From NCBI GenBank assembly GCA_027186245.1, contig CP114481.1, forward strand, positions 32,643,501-32,707,500: a DNA stretch of 64,000 nt. The letters run 5' to 3'. Below, in pieces: positions 53,501 to 64,000 of this stretch (position 1 is its first letter; each line of letters begins with the position of its first letter). The notes under the pieces were generated by a model, which was given only the letters and a program-made list of their open reading frames with translations, searched no databases and was not told the DNA's origin. A program made the translations under genes and the position numbers. This DNA is from Coriaria nepalensis. Its lineage: Eukaryota; Streptophyta; Magnoliopsida; Cucurbitales; Coriariaceae.

Positions 53501-56500
53501 AAATCATTTCAATGAGTCATTTCAAGTCAATAACTTATTTCAAAGCAAGTCGAACGAATTCTAGTTTTCTACTACAAACACAACTTTTGTGCATAACTTG
53601 CAAAGGATCATTGCAAGGAAAGTGTGCATTCGTTTAACCATAAAATCATTTTAATGAGTCATTTCAAGTCAATAACTTATTTCAAAGCAATTCGAACGAA
53701 TTCTAGTTTTGCACTACAGACACAACTTTTGCGCATAACTTGCAAATGATCATTGCAAGGAAAGTGTGCATTCGTTTAAAATTAAAATCATTTCAAAGAG
53801 TCATTTCAAGTCAATAACTTATTTCAAAGCAATTCGAACGAATTCTAGTTTTGCACTATAGACACAACTTTTGTACATAACTTGCAAATGATCATTGCAA
53901 GGAAAGTGTGCATTCGTTTATCCTTAAAATCATTTCAATGAGTCATTTCGAGTCAATAACTTATTTCAAAGCAAGTCGAACGAATTCTAGTTTTCTACTA
54001 CAACCACAACTTTTGTGCATAACTTGCAAATGATCATTGCAAGGAACGTGTGCATTCGTTTAAAATTAAAATCATTTCAAAGAGTCATTTCAAGTCAATA
54101 ACTTATTTCAAAGCAATTCGAACGAATTCAAGTTTTGCACTATAGACACAACTTTTGTGCATAACTTGCAAATGATCATTGCAAGGAAAGTGTGCATTCG
54201 TTTATCCTGAAAATCATTTCAGTGAGTCATTTCAAGTCAATAACTTATTTCAAAGCAAGTCGAACGAATTCTAGTTTTCTACTACAAACACAACTTTTGT
54301 GCATAACTTGCAAATGATCATTGCAAGGAAAGTGTGCATTCGTTTAACCTTAAAATCATTTCAATGAGTCATTTCAAGTCAATAACTTATTTCAAAGCAA
54401 GTCGAACGAATTCTAGTTTTGCACTACAGACACAACTTTTGTGCATAACTCGCAAATGATCATTGCAAGGAATGTGTGCATTCGTTTAAAATTAAAATCA
54501 TTTCAATGAGTTCTTTCAAGTCAATAACTTATTTCAAAGCAAGTCGAACGAATTCTAGTTTTGCACTACAGACACAACTTTTGTGCATAACTTGCAAATG
54601 TTCATTGCAAGGAACGTGTGCATTCGTTTAAAATTAAAATCATTTCAATGAGTGCTTTCAAGTCAATAACTTATTTCAAAGCAATTCGAACGAATTCTGG
54701 TTTTGCACTACAGACACAACTTTTGTGCATAACTTGCAAATGATCATTGCAAGGAAAGTGTGCATTCGTTTATCCTTAAAATCATTTCAATGAGTCATTT
54801 CAAATCAATCACTTATTTCAAAGCAATTCGAACGAATTCTATTTTTGCACTACAAACACAAGTTTTGTGCATTACTTGCAAATGATCATTGCAAGGAAAG
54901 TGTGCATTCGTTTAAAATTAAAATTATTTCAAAGAGTCATTTCAAGTCAATAACTTATTTCAAAGCAATTCGAACGAATTCAAGTTTTGCACTATAGACA
55001 CAACTTTTGTGCATAACTTGCAAATGATCATTGCAAGGAAAGTGTGCATTCGTTTATCCTTAAAATCATTTCAATGAGTCATTTCAAGTCAATAACTTAT
55101 TTCAAAGCAAGTCGAACGAATTCTAGTTTTCTACTACAAACACAACTTTTGTGCATAACTTGCAAATGATCATTGCAAGGAAAGTGTGCATTCGTTTAAC
55201 CTTAAAATCATTTCAATGAGTCATTTCAAGTCAATAACTTATTTCAAAGCAAGTCGAACGAATTCTAGTTTTGCACTACAGACACAACTGTTGTGCATAA
55301 CTTGCAAATGATCATTGCAAGGAACGTGTGCATTCGTTTAAAATTAAAATCGTTTCAATGAGTCCTTTCAAGTCAATAACTTATTTCAAAGCAATTCGAA
55401 CGAATTCTATTTTTGCACTACAGACACAAGTTTTGTGCATTACTTGCAAATGATCATTGCAAGGAAAGTGTGCATTCGTTTAAAATTAAAATCATTTCAA
55501 TGAGTCATTTCAAGTCAATAACTTACTCCAAAGCAAGTCGAACAAATTCTAGTTTTGCACTACAGACACAACTTTTGTGCATGCAAATGATCATTGCAAG
55601 GAAAGTGTGCAATCGTTTAACCTTAAAATCATTTCAATGAGTCATTTCAAGTCAATAACTTATGTCAAAGCAAGTCGAACGAATAACAGTTTTGCACTAC
55701 ACACACAACTTTTGTGCATAACTTGCAAATGATCTTGCAAGGAAAGTGTGCGTTCGTTTAACCTTAAAATAATTTCAATGAGTCATTTCAAGTCAATAAC
55801 TTATTTCAAAGCAAGTCGAACGAATTCAAGTTTTGCACTACAGACACAAGTTTTGTGCATAACATGTTAATGATCATTGCAAGGAAAGTGTGCTTTCGTT
55901 TAACCTTAAAATCATTTGAAGTCAATAACTTATTTCAAAGCAATTCGAACGAATTCTAGTTTTGCACTACAGACACAACTTTTGTGCATAACTTGCAAAT
56001 GATCATTCCAAGGAAGGTGGGCATTCGTTTGACCTTAAAATCATTTCAATCAGTCATTTCAAGTCAATAACTTACTTCAAAGCAATTCGAACGAATTCTA
56101 GTTTTGCACTACAGACACAACTTTTGTGTATAACTTGCAAATGATCATTCCAAGGAAAGTGGGCATTCGTTTGACCTTAAAATCATTTCAATCAGTCATT
56201 TCAAGTCAATAACTTATTTCAAAGCAATTCGAACGAATTCTAGTTCTGCACTACAGACACAACTTTTGTGCATAACTTGCAAATGATCATTGCAAGGAAA
56301 GTGTGCATTCGTTTAAAATTAAAATCATTTCAATGAGTTATTTCAAGTCAATAACTTACTCCAAAGCAAGTCGAACGAATTCTAGTTTTGCACTACAGAC
56401 AGAACTTTTGTGCATGCAAATGATCATTGCAAGGAAAGTGTGCATTCGTTTAACCTTAAAATCATTTCAATGAGTCATTTCAAGTCAATAACTTATTTCA

Positions 56501-58082
56501 AGGCAATTCGAACGAATTCTAGTTTTCTACTACACACACAACTTTTGTGCATAACTTGCAAATGATCATTGCAAGGAAAGTGTGCATTCGTTTAACCTTA
56601 AAATCATTTCAATGATTCATTTCAAGTCAATAACTTATTTCATAGCAATCCGAACGAATTCTATTTTTGCACTACGAACACAAATTTTGTTCATAACTTC
56701 CAAATGATCATTCCAAGGAAAGTGGGCATTCGTTTGACCTTAAAATCATTTCAATCAGTCATTTCAAGTCAATAACTTATTTCAAAGCAATTCGAACGAA
56801 TTCTAGTTTTGCACTACCGACACAACTTTTGTGCATAACTTGCAAATGATCATTGCAAGGAAAGTGTGCATTCGTTTAACCTTAAAATCATTTCAATGAG
56901 TCATTTCAAGTCAATAACTTATTTCAAAGCAAGTCGAACGAATTCAAGTTTTGCACTACAGACACATGTTTTGTGCATAACATGCAAATGATCATTGCAA
57001 GGAAAGTGTGCTTTCGTTTAACCTTAAAATCATTTCAACTGAATAACTTATTTCAAAGCAATTCGAACGAATTCTAGTTTTGCACTACAGACACAACTTT
57101 TGGGCATAACTTGCAAATGATCATTCCAAGGAAAGTGGGCATTCGTTTGACCTTAAAATCATTTCAATCAGTCATTTCAAGTCAATAACTTATTTCAAAG
57201 CAATTCGAACGAATTCTAGTTTTGCACTACAGACACAACTTTTGTGCATAACTTGCAAATGATCATTGCAAGGAAAGTGTGCATTCGTTTAACCTTAAAA
57301 TCATTTCAATGAGTCATTTCAAGTCAATAACTTATTTCAAGGCAATTCGAACGAATTCTAGTTTTCTACTACAAACACAAGTTTTGTGCATAACTTGCAA
57401 ATGATCATTGCAAGGAAAGTGTGCATTCGTTTAAAATTAAAGTCATTTCAATGAGTCATTTCAAGTCAATAACTTACTCCAAAGCAAGTCGAACGAATTC
57501 TAGTTTTGCACTACAGACACAACTTTTGTGCATAACTTGCAAATGATCATTGCAAGGAAAGTGTGCATTCGTTTATCCTTAAAATCATTTCAATGAGTCA
57601 TTTCAAGTCAATAACTTATTTCAAAGCAAGTAGAACGAATTCAAGTTTTGCACTACAGACACAAGTTTTGTGCATAACATGCAAATGATCATTGCAAGGA
57701 AAGTGTGCATTCGTTTAACCTTAAAATCATTTCAATGAGTCATTTCAAGTCAATAACTTATGTCAAAGCAAGTCGAACGAATTCTAGTTTTGCACTACAC
57801 ACACAACTTTTGTGCATAACTTGCAAATGATCATTGCAAGGAAAGTGTGCATTCGTTTAAAATTAAAATCATTTCAATGAGTCCATTAAAGTCAATAACT
57901 TATGTCAAAGCAATTCGAACGAATTCTAGTTTTGCACTACAGACACAACTTTTGTGCATAACTTGCAAATGATCATTGCAAGGAAAGTGTGCATTCGTTT
58001 ATCCTTAAAATCATTTCAATGAGTCATTTCAAGTCAATCACTTATTTCAAAGCAATTCGAACGAATTCTAGTTTTGCACTAC
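50546..58082. repeat. More diverged satellite block, R-type monomers appear
   Basis: From about 51,223 a new switch-box form, tttatcctt (R), appears and becomes common; I saw none upstream. The CACAAAATTTTGTG class is last seen near 51,590. Many private single-base changes and small indels occur: the 5-bp-short gtgcatgcaaatg units near 51,465, 55,578 and 56,411, the gatcttgc unit near 55,733 and the catttcaactgaat unit near 57,031. No long HOR was obvious by eye. The whole stretch is satellite. Confidence 0.75.
51461..51473. other. 5-bp deletion monomers (gtgcatgcaaatg)
   Basis: In place of gtgcataacttgcaaatg the unit has gtgcatgcaaatg, losing 5 bases between two TGCA motifs. The same form is found near 55,577 and 56,410 and nowhere else that I saw. 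This removes the first arm of the dyad but keeps TGATCA and the right arm. Confidence 0.85.
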
Positions 58083-59360
58083 GGACACAACTTTTGTGCA
58101 TAACTTGCAAATGATCATTGCAAGGAAAGTGTGCATTCGTTTATCCTTAAAATCATTTCAATGAGTCATTTCAAGTCAATCACTTATTTCAAAGCAATTC
58201 GAACGAATTCTATTTTTGCACTACAAACACAAGTTTTGTGCATAACTTGCAAATGATCATTGCAAGGAAAGTGTGCATTCGTTTAAAATTAAAGTCATTT
58301 CAATGAGTCATTTCAAGTCAATAACTTACTCCAAAGCAAGTCGAACGAATTCAAGTTTTGCACTACAGACACAACTTTTGTGCATAACTTGCAAATGATC
58401 ATTGCAAGGAAAGTGTGCATTCGTTTATCCTTAAAATCATTTCAATGAGTCATTTCAAGTCAATAACTTATTTCAAAGCAAGTCGAACGAATTCAAGTTT
58501 TGCACTACAGACACAAGTTTTGTGCATAACATGCAAATGATCATTGCAAGGAAAGTGTGCATTCGTTTAACCTTAAAATCATTTCAATGAGTCATTTCAA
58601 GTCAATAACTTATGTCAAAGCAAGTCGAACGAATTCTAGTTTTGCACTACACACACAACTTTTGTGCATAACTTGCAAATGATCATTGCAAGGAAAGTGT
58701 GCATTCGTTTATCCTTAAAATCATTTCAATGAGTCATTTCACGTCAATCACTTATTTCAAAGCAATTCGAACGAATTCTATTTTTGCACTACAAACACAA
58801 GTTTTGTGCATAACTTGCAAATGATCATTGCAAGGAAAGTGTGCATTCGTTTAACCTTAAAATCATTTTAATGAGTCATTTCAAGTCAATAACTTACTCC
58901 AAAGCAAGTCGAACGAATTCAAGTTTTGCACTACAGACACAACTTTTGTGCATAACTTGCAAATGATCATTGCAAGGAAAGTGTGCATTCGTTTAAAATT
59001 AAAATCATTTCAATGAGTCCTTTCAAGTCAATAACTTATGTCAAAGCAATTCGAACGAATTCTAGTTTTGCACTACAGACACAACTTTTGTGCATAACTT
59101 GCAAATGATCATTGCAAGGAAAGTGTGCATTCGTTTATCCTTAAAATCATTTCAATGAGTCATTTCAAGTCAATCACTTATTTCAAAGCAATTCGAACGA
59201 ATTCTATTTTTGCACTACAAACACAAGTTTTGTGCATAACTTGCAAATGATCATTGCAAGGAACGTGTGCATTCGTTTAAAATTACAATCATTTCAATGA
59301 GTCATTTCAAGTCAATAACTTATGTCAAAGCAATTCGAACGAATTCTAGTTTTGCACTAC
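58083..59360. repeat. 9-monomer HOR copy 1 (1278 bp)
   Basis: The private variant catttcacgtcaatcac has its acgtc at 58,741 and again at 60,019. The aaagtcattt variant is at 58,291 and 59,569. Both steps are exactly 1278 bp (9 x 142, with no length variants inside). To the left, the match breaks in the monomer around 57.9-58.08 kb (P/Q/R switch differences). Confidence 0.85.
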
Positions 59361-60840
59361 AGACACAACTTTTGTGCATAACTTGCAAATGATCATTGCA
59401 AGGAAAGTGTGCATTCGTTTATCCTTAAAATCATTTCAATGAGTCATTTCAAGTCAATCACTTATTTCAAAGCAATTCGAACGAATTCTATTTTTGCACT
59501 ACAAACACAAGTTTTGTGCATAACTTGCAAATGATCATTGCAAGGAAAGTGTGCATTCGTTTAAAATTAAAGTCATTTCAATGAGTCATTTCAAGTCAAT
59601 AACTTACTCCAAAGCAAGTCGAACGAATTCAAGTTTTGCACTACAGACACAACTTTTGTGCATAACTTGCAAATGATCATTGCAAGGAAAGTGTGCATTC
59701 GTTTATCCTTAAAATCATTTCAATGAGTCATTTCAAGTCAATAACTTATTTCAAAGCAAGTCGAACGAATTCAAGTTTTGCACTACAGACACAAGTTTTG
59801 TGCATAACATGCAAATGATCATTGCAAGGAAAGTGTGCATTCGTTTAACCTTAAAATCATTTCAATGAGTCATTTCAAGTCAATAACTTATGTCAAAGCA
59901 AGTCGAACGAATTCTAGTTTTGCACTACACACACAACTTTTGTGCATAACTTGCAAATGATCATTGCAAGGAAAGTGTGCATTCGTTTATCCTTAAAATC
60001 ATTTCAATGAGTCATTTCACGTCAATCACTTATTTCAAAGCAATTCGAACGAATTCTATTTTTGCACTACAAACACAAGTTTTGTGCATAACTTGCAAAT
60101 GATCATTGCAAGGAAAGTGTGCATTCGTTTAACCTTAAAATCATTTCAATGAGTCATTTCAAGTCAATAACTTACTCCAAAGCAAGTCGAACGAATTCAA
60201 GTTTTGCACTACAGACACAACTTTTGTGCATAACTTGCAAATGATCATTGCAAGGAAAGTGTGCATTCGTTTAAAATTAAAATCATTTCAATGAGTCCTT
60301 TCAAGTCAATAACTTATGTCAAAGCAATTCGAACGAATTCTAGTTTTGCACTACAGACACAACTTTTGTGCATAACTTGCAAATGATCATTGCAAGGAAA
60401 GTGTGCATTCGTTTATCCTTAAAATCATTTCAATGAGTCATTTCAAGTCAATCACTTATTTCAAAGCAATTCGAACGAATTCTATTTTTGCACTACAAAC
60501 ACAAGTTTTGTGCATAACTTGCAAATGATCATTGCAAGGAACGTGTGCATTCGTTTAAAATTACAATCATTTCAATGAGTCATTTCAAGTCAATAACTTA
60601 TGTCAAAGCAATTCGAACGAATTCTAGTTTTGCACTACAGACACAACTTTTGTGCATAACTTGCAAATGATCATTGCAAGGAAAGTGTGCATTCGTTTAT
60701 CCTTAAAATCATTTCAATGAGTCATTTCAAGTCAATCACTTATTTCAAAGCAATTCGAACGAATTCTATTTTTGCACTACAAACACAAGTTTTGTGCATA
60801 ACTTGCAAATGATCATTGCAAGGAAAGTGTGCATTCGTTT
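59361..60840. repeat. 9-monomer HOR copy 2 plus partial third (1278 bp)
   Basis: This copy is colinear with 58,083-59,360 and continues about 200 bp into a third copy, which breaks at 60,841, where a P-type box (accttt) replaces the expected Q-type box. I saw very few differences between copies; one is catttta near 58,865 against catttca near 60,143. Confidence 0.85.
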
Positions 60841-63800
60841 AACCTTTCAATCATTTCAATGAGTCATTTCAAGTCAATAATTTATTTCAAAGCAAGTCGA
60901 ACGAATTCTATTTTTGCACTACAAACACAAGTTTTGCGCATAACTTGCAAATGATCAATGCAAGGAAAGTGTCGATTCGTTTAACCTTAAAATCATTTCA
61001 ATGAGTCATTTCAACTCAATATCTTCTTTCAAAGCAATTCGAACGAATTCTATTTTTTCACTACAAACACAAGTTTTGTGAATAACTTGCAAATGATCAA
61101 TGCAAGGAAAGTGTGCATTCGTTTAACCTTAAAATCATTTCAATGAGTCATTTCTAGTCAATAACTTATTTCAAAGCAAGTCGAACGCATTCTGTTTTTG
61201 CACTACAAACACAAGTTTTGTGCATAACTTGCAAATGATCATTGAAAGGAAAGTGTCCATTCGTTTATCCTTAAAATCATTTCGATGAGTCATTTGAAGT
61301 CAATAACTTATTTCAAAGCAATTCGAGCGAATTCTATTTTTTCACTACAAACACAACTTTTGTGCATAACTTGCAAATGATCAATGCAGGAAAAGTGGGC
61401 ATTCGTTTAACCTTAAAATCATTTCAATGAGTCATTTCTAGTCAATAACTTATTTCAAAGCAAGTCGAACGCATTCTGTTTTTGCACTACAAACACAAGT
61501 TTTGTGCATCACTTGCAAATGATCAATGCAAGGAAAGTGTGCATTCGTTTAACCTTAAAATCATTTCGATGAGTCATTTCAAGTCAATAACTTGTTTCAA
61601 AGCAAGTCGAACGAATTCTATTTTTGCACTACAAACACAAGTTTTGTGCATAACTTGCAAATGATCAATGCAAGGAAAGTGTCCATTCGTTTAACCTTAA
61701 AATCATTTCAATGAGTCATTTCAAGTCAATAACTTATTTCAAAGCAAGTCGAACGCATTCTATTTTTGCACTACAAAGTCAAGTTTTGTGCATGACTTAC
61801 AAATGATCATTGCAAGGAAAGTGTGCATTCGTTTAACCTTAAAATCATTTCAATGAGTCATTTCAAGTCAATAACTTATTTCAAGGCAAGTCGAACAAAT
61901 TCTATTTTTGCACTACAAACACAAGTTTTGTGCATAACTTGCAAATGATCAATGCAAGGAAAGTGTGCATTCGTTTAACCTTAAAATCATTTCGATGAGT
62001 CATTTCAAGTCAATAACTTATTTCAAAGCAAGTCGAACGAATTCTATTTTTGCACTACAAACACAAGTTTTGTGCATAACTTGCAAACGATCATTGAAAG
62101 GAAAGTGTCCATTTGTTTATCCTTAAAATCATTTCGATGAGTCATTTCAAGTCAATAACTTATTTCAAAGCAAGTCGAACGAATTCTATTTTTGCACTAC
62201 AAACACAAGTTTTGTGCAGAACTTGCAAATGATCAATGCAAGGAAAGTGTGCATTCGTTGAACCTTAAAATCATTTCAATGAGTCATTTCAAGTCAATAA
62301 CTTATTTCAAGGCAAGTCGAACAAATTCTATTTTTGCACTACAAACACAAGTTTTGTGCATAACTTGCAAATGATCATTGCAAGGAAAGTGTGCATTCGT
62401 TTAACCTTAAAATCATTTCAATGAGTCATTTCAAGTCAATAACTTATTTCAAATCAAGTCGAACGCCTTCTGTTTTTGCACTACAAACACAAGTTTTGTG
62501 CATAACTTGCAAATGATCATTGAAAGGAAAGTGTCCATTCGTTTATCCTTAAATGCATTTCGATGAGTCATTTCAAGTCAATAACTTATTTCAAGGCAAG
62601 TCGAACAAATTCTATTTTTGCACTACAAACACAAGTTTTGTGCATAACTTGCAAATGATCAATGCAAGGAAAGTGTGCATTCGTTTAACCTTAAAATCAT
62701 TTCGATGAGTCATTTCAAGTCAATAACTTATTTCAAAGCAAGTCGAACGAATTCTATTTTTGCACTACAAACACAAGTTTTGTGCATAACTTGCAAACGA
62801 TCATTGAAAGGAAAGTGTCCATTTGTTTATCCTTAAAATCATTTCGATGAGTCATTTCAAGTCAATAACTTATTTCAAAGCAAGTCGAACGAATTCTATT
62901 TTTGCACTACAAACACAAGTTTTGTGCATAACTTCCAAATGATCAATGCAAGGAAAGTGTGCATTCGTTTAACCTTAAAATCATTTCGATGAGTCATTAT
63001 TCCAAGTCAATAACTTATTTCAAAGCAAGTCGAACGCATTCTGTTTTTGCACTACAAACACAAGTTTTGTGCATAACTTGCAAATGATCAATGCAAGGAA
63101 AGTGTGCATTCGTTTAACCTTAAAATCATTTCCATGAGTCATTTCAAGTCAATAACTTGTTTCAAAGCAAGCCGAACGAATTCTATTTTTGCACTACAAA
63201 CACCAGTTTTGTGCATAACTTGCAAATGATAATGCAAGGAAAGTGTCCATTCGTTTAACCTTAAAATCATTTCAATGAGTCATTTCAAGTCAATAACTTA
63301 TTTCAAAGCAAGTCGAACGCATTCTATTTTTGCACTACAAACCCAAGTTTTGTGCATAACTTGCAAATGATCATTGCAAGGAAAGTGTGCATTCGTTGAA
63401 CCTTAAAATCATTTCATTGAGTCATTTCAAGTCAATAACTTATTTCAAAGCAAGTCGAACGCATTCTATTTTTGCACTACAAAGTCAAGTTTTGTGCATA
63501 ACTTGCAAATGATCATCGCAAGGAAAGTGTGCATTCCTCTAACCTTAAAATCATTTCAATGAGTCATTTCAAGTCAATAACTTATTTCAAGGCAAGTCGA
63601 ACAAATTCTATTTTTGCACTACAAACACAAGTTTTGTGCATAACTTGCAAATGATCAATGCAAGGAAAGTGTGCATTCGTTTAACCTTAAAATCATTTCG
63701 ATGAGTCATTTCAAGTCAATAACTTATTTCAAAGCAAGTCGAACGAATTCTATTTTTGCACTACAAACACAAGTTTTGTGCATAACTTGCAAACGATCAT

Positions 63801-64000
63801 TGAAAGGAAAGTGTCCATTTGTTTATCCTTAAAATCATTTCGATGAGTCATTTCAAGTCAATAACTTATTTCAAAGCAAGTCGAACGAATTCTATTTTTG
63901 CACTACAAACACAAGTTTTGTGCAGAACTTGCAAATGATCAATGCAAGGAAAGTGTGCATTCGTTGAACCTTAAAATCATTTCAATGAGTCATTTCAAGT
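60841..64000. repeat. Divergent terminal variant block
   Basis: The last 3.2 kb use a different variant set: catttcgatgagtc, gaacgcattctgttttt, gtgtccattcg, gatcaatgc and the aacacaagtttt head in nearly every monomer. Q-type boxes are absent. Some order persists: aaacgatcattgaaagg recurs at 62,085, 62,795 and 63,791 (steps of 710 and 996 bp), and the gcagaacttgc unit at 62,216 and 63,922 (1706 bp). The extra 2 bases are a 3-bp insertion near 63,000 and a 1-bp loss near 63,229. The array continues past the window end. Confidence 0.8.
62996..63004. other. 3-bp insertion in a terminal-block monomer
   Basis: Where other units read gagtcatttcaagtc, this one reads gagtcattattccaagtc. With the 1-bp loss in the gataatgc unit near 63,229, it accounts exactly for the 1706-bp spacing of the gcagaacttgc markers. 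Confidence 0.85.

Larger units (their letters stand above)
1..64000. repeat. 142-bp satellite DNA array filling the window
   Basis: Landmark motifs such as ttttgcactaca, TGATCA and gtgcattcg recur every 142 bp from the first base to the last (for example gcat at 15, 157 and 299). About 450 copies lie head to tail in one orientation; I saw no inverted copy. G+C is about 47 of 142 bases in a consensus read from the first monomers. No stretch of unrelated sequence interrupts the array, so every gene-free stretch in the window is explained by this repeat. Head-to-tail AT-rich satellites with a unit close to nucleosome length are typical of eukaryotic centromeric or pericentromeric heterochromatin. 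That location is inference; the array itself is directly seen. I do not recognise the family by name. Confidence 0.98.

Noticed and set aside
51463..55640. Frames at 51,463 (GTG start) and 55,413 (TTG start)
   Set aside because: Both are created or extended by the 5-bp deletion gtgcatgcaaatg, which shifts the frame past the usual stop. They are a by-product of a monomer indel.
61482..62374. 60-codon frames at 61,482 and 62,192
   Set aside because: TTG-initiated satellite frames opened by gcatcac or gcagaac replacing gcataac. Same explanation as above.
1..64000. CRISPR array
   Set aside because: The repeats are 142 bp, directly adjacent and without unique spacers, and there are no cas genes. 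This is satellite DNA.
1..64000. Promoters, terminators, tRNA or rRNA genes
   Set aside because: AT-rich motifs and small hairpins repeat in every monomer and have no gene context. No cloverleaf or rRNA-like sequence was recognised.
1..64000. Whole window as an assembly artefact of a collapsed or duplicated repeat
   Set aside because: Copies differ by ordered private variants and indels, and HOR lengths follow from monomer content, so the order looks genuine. Local copy-number errors remain possible and need read-level checks.

Overview
The whole 64 kb window is one uninterrupted tandem array of a single satellite DNA family. The unit is 142 bp, about 33% G+C by my count of a consensus read from the first copies. 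Roughly 450 monomers follow one another head to tail in the same orientation. I see no protein gene, RNA gene, transposon, CRISPR array or unique sequence. This kind of DNA points to a eukaryotic chromosome (centromeric, pericentromeric or other constitutive heterochromatin), not a bacterial or viral genome. The species cannot be told from the sequence; a plant or an invertebrate would both fit.

Monomer landmarks (position 1 = first base of the window, which starts at a natural boundary): a head around 1-14 with CACAA...TTGTG; a 7+7+7 bp dyad at 21-41 (CTTGCAA, spacer ATGATCA, TTGCAAG); a switch region at 57-68 that reads ttaacctt (P), ttaaaatt (Q) or ttatcctt (R); three TTTCAA sub-repeats near 73, 86 and 104; a tail aagtcgaacgaattc or aattcgaacgaattc; and ttttgcactaca to the end. 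The array is a library of recognisable monomer variants arranged into higher-order repeats (HORs).

Layout: 1-7.6 kb holds HORs of 7, 11 and 14 monomers (995, 1564 and 1991 bp). From 7.6-12.06 kb the order is mixed. At 12.06-16.27 kb a different 14-mer, also 1991 bp long, is present in two copies plus a partial. From 16.7-24 kb markers recur every 2402 bp (17 monomers, one short by 13 bp). From 24-27.6 kb is mixed and includes short monomers. From 27.6-45.7 kb 10-mers of 1421 bp dominate, with large blocks duplicated 10.5-12.5 kb apart. At 45.7-50.5 kb there are two copies of a 2402-bp 17-mer. From 50.5-58 kb monomers are more diverged and HOR order is weak. At 58.08-60.84 kb is a 9-mer of 1278 bp. 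From 60.84 kb to the end a distinct variant set appears, suggesting the array is moving toward a differently evolving part or an edge.

HOR lengths agree with simple counting: each CACAAAATTTTGTG monomer adds 1 bp, and short monomers subtract 1, 5, 13 or 18 bp. The 13- and 18-bp losses fall exactly between neighbouring TTTCAA sub-repeats, and hybrid monomers mark exchange points. The biology visible here is satellite turnover by unequal exchange, slippage and segmental duplication. I did not find an encoded molecular system. All comparisons were made by eye, so identities are approximate.
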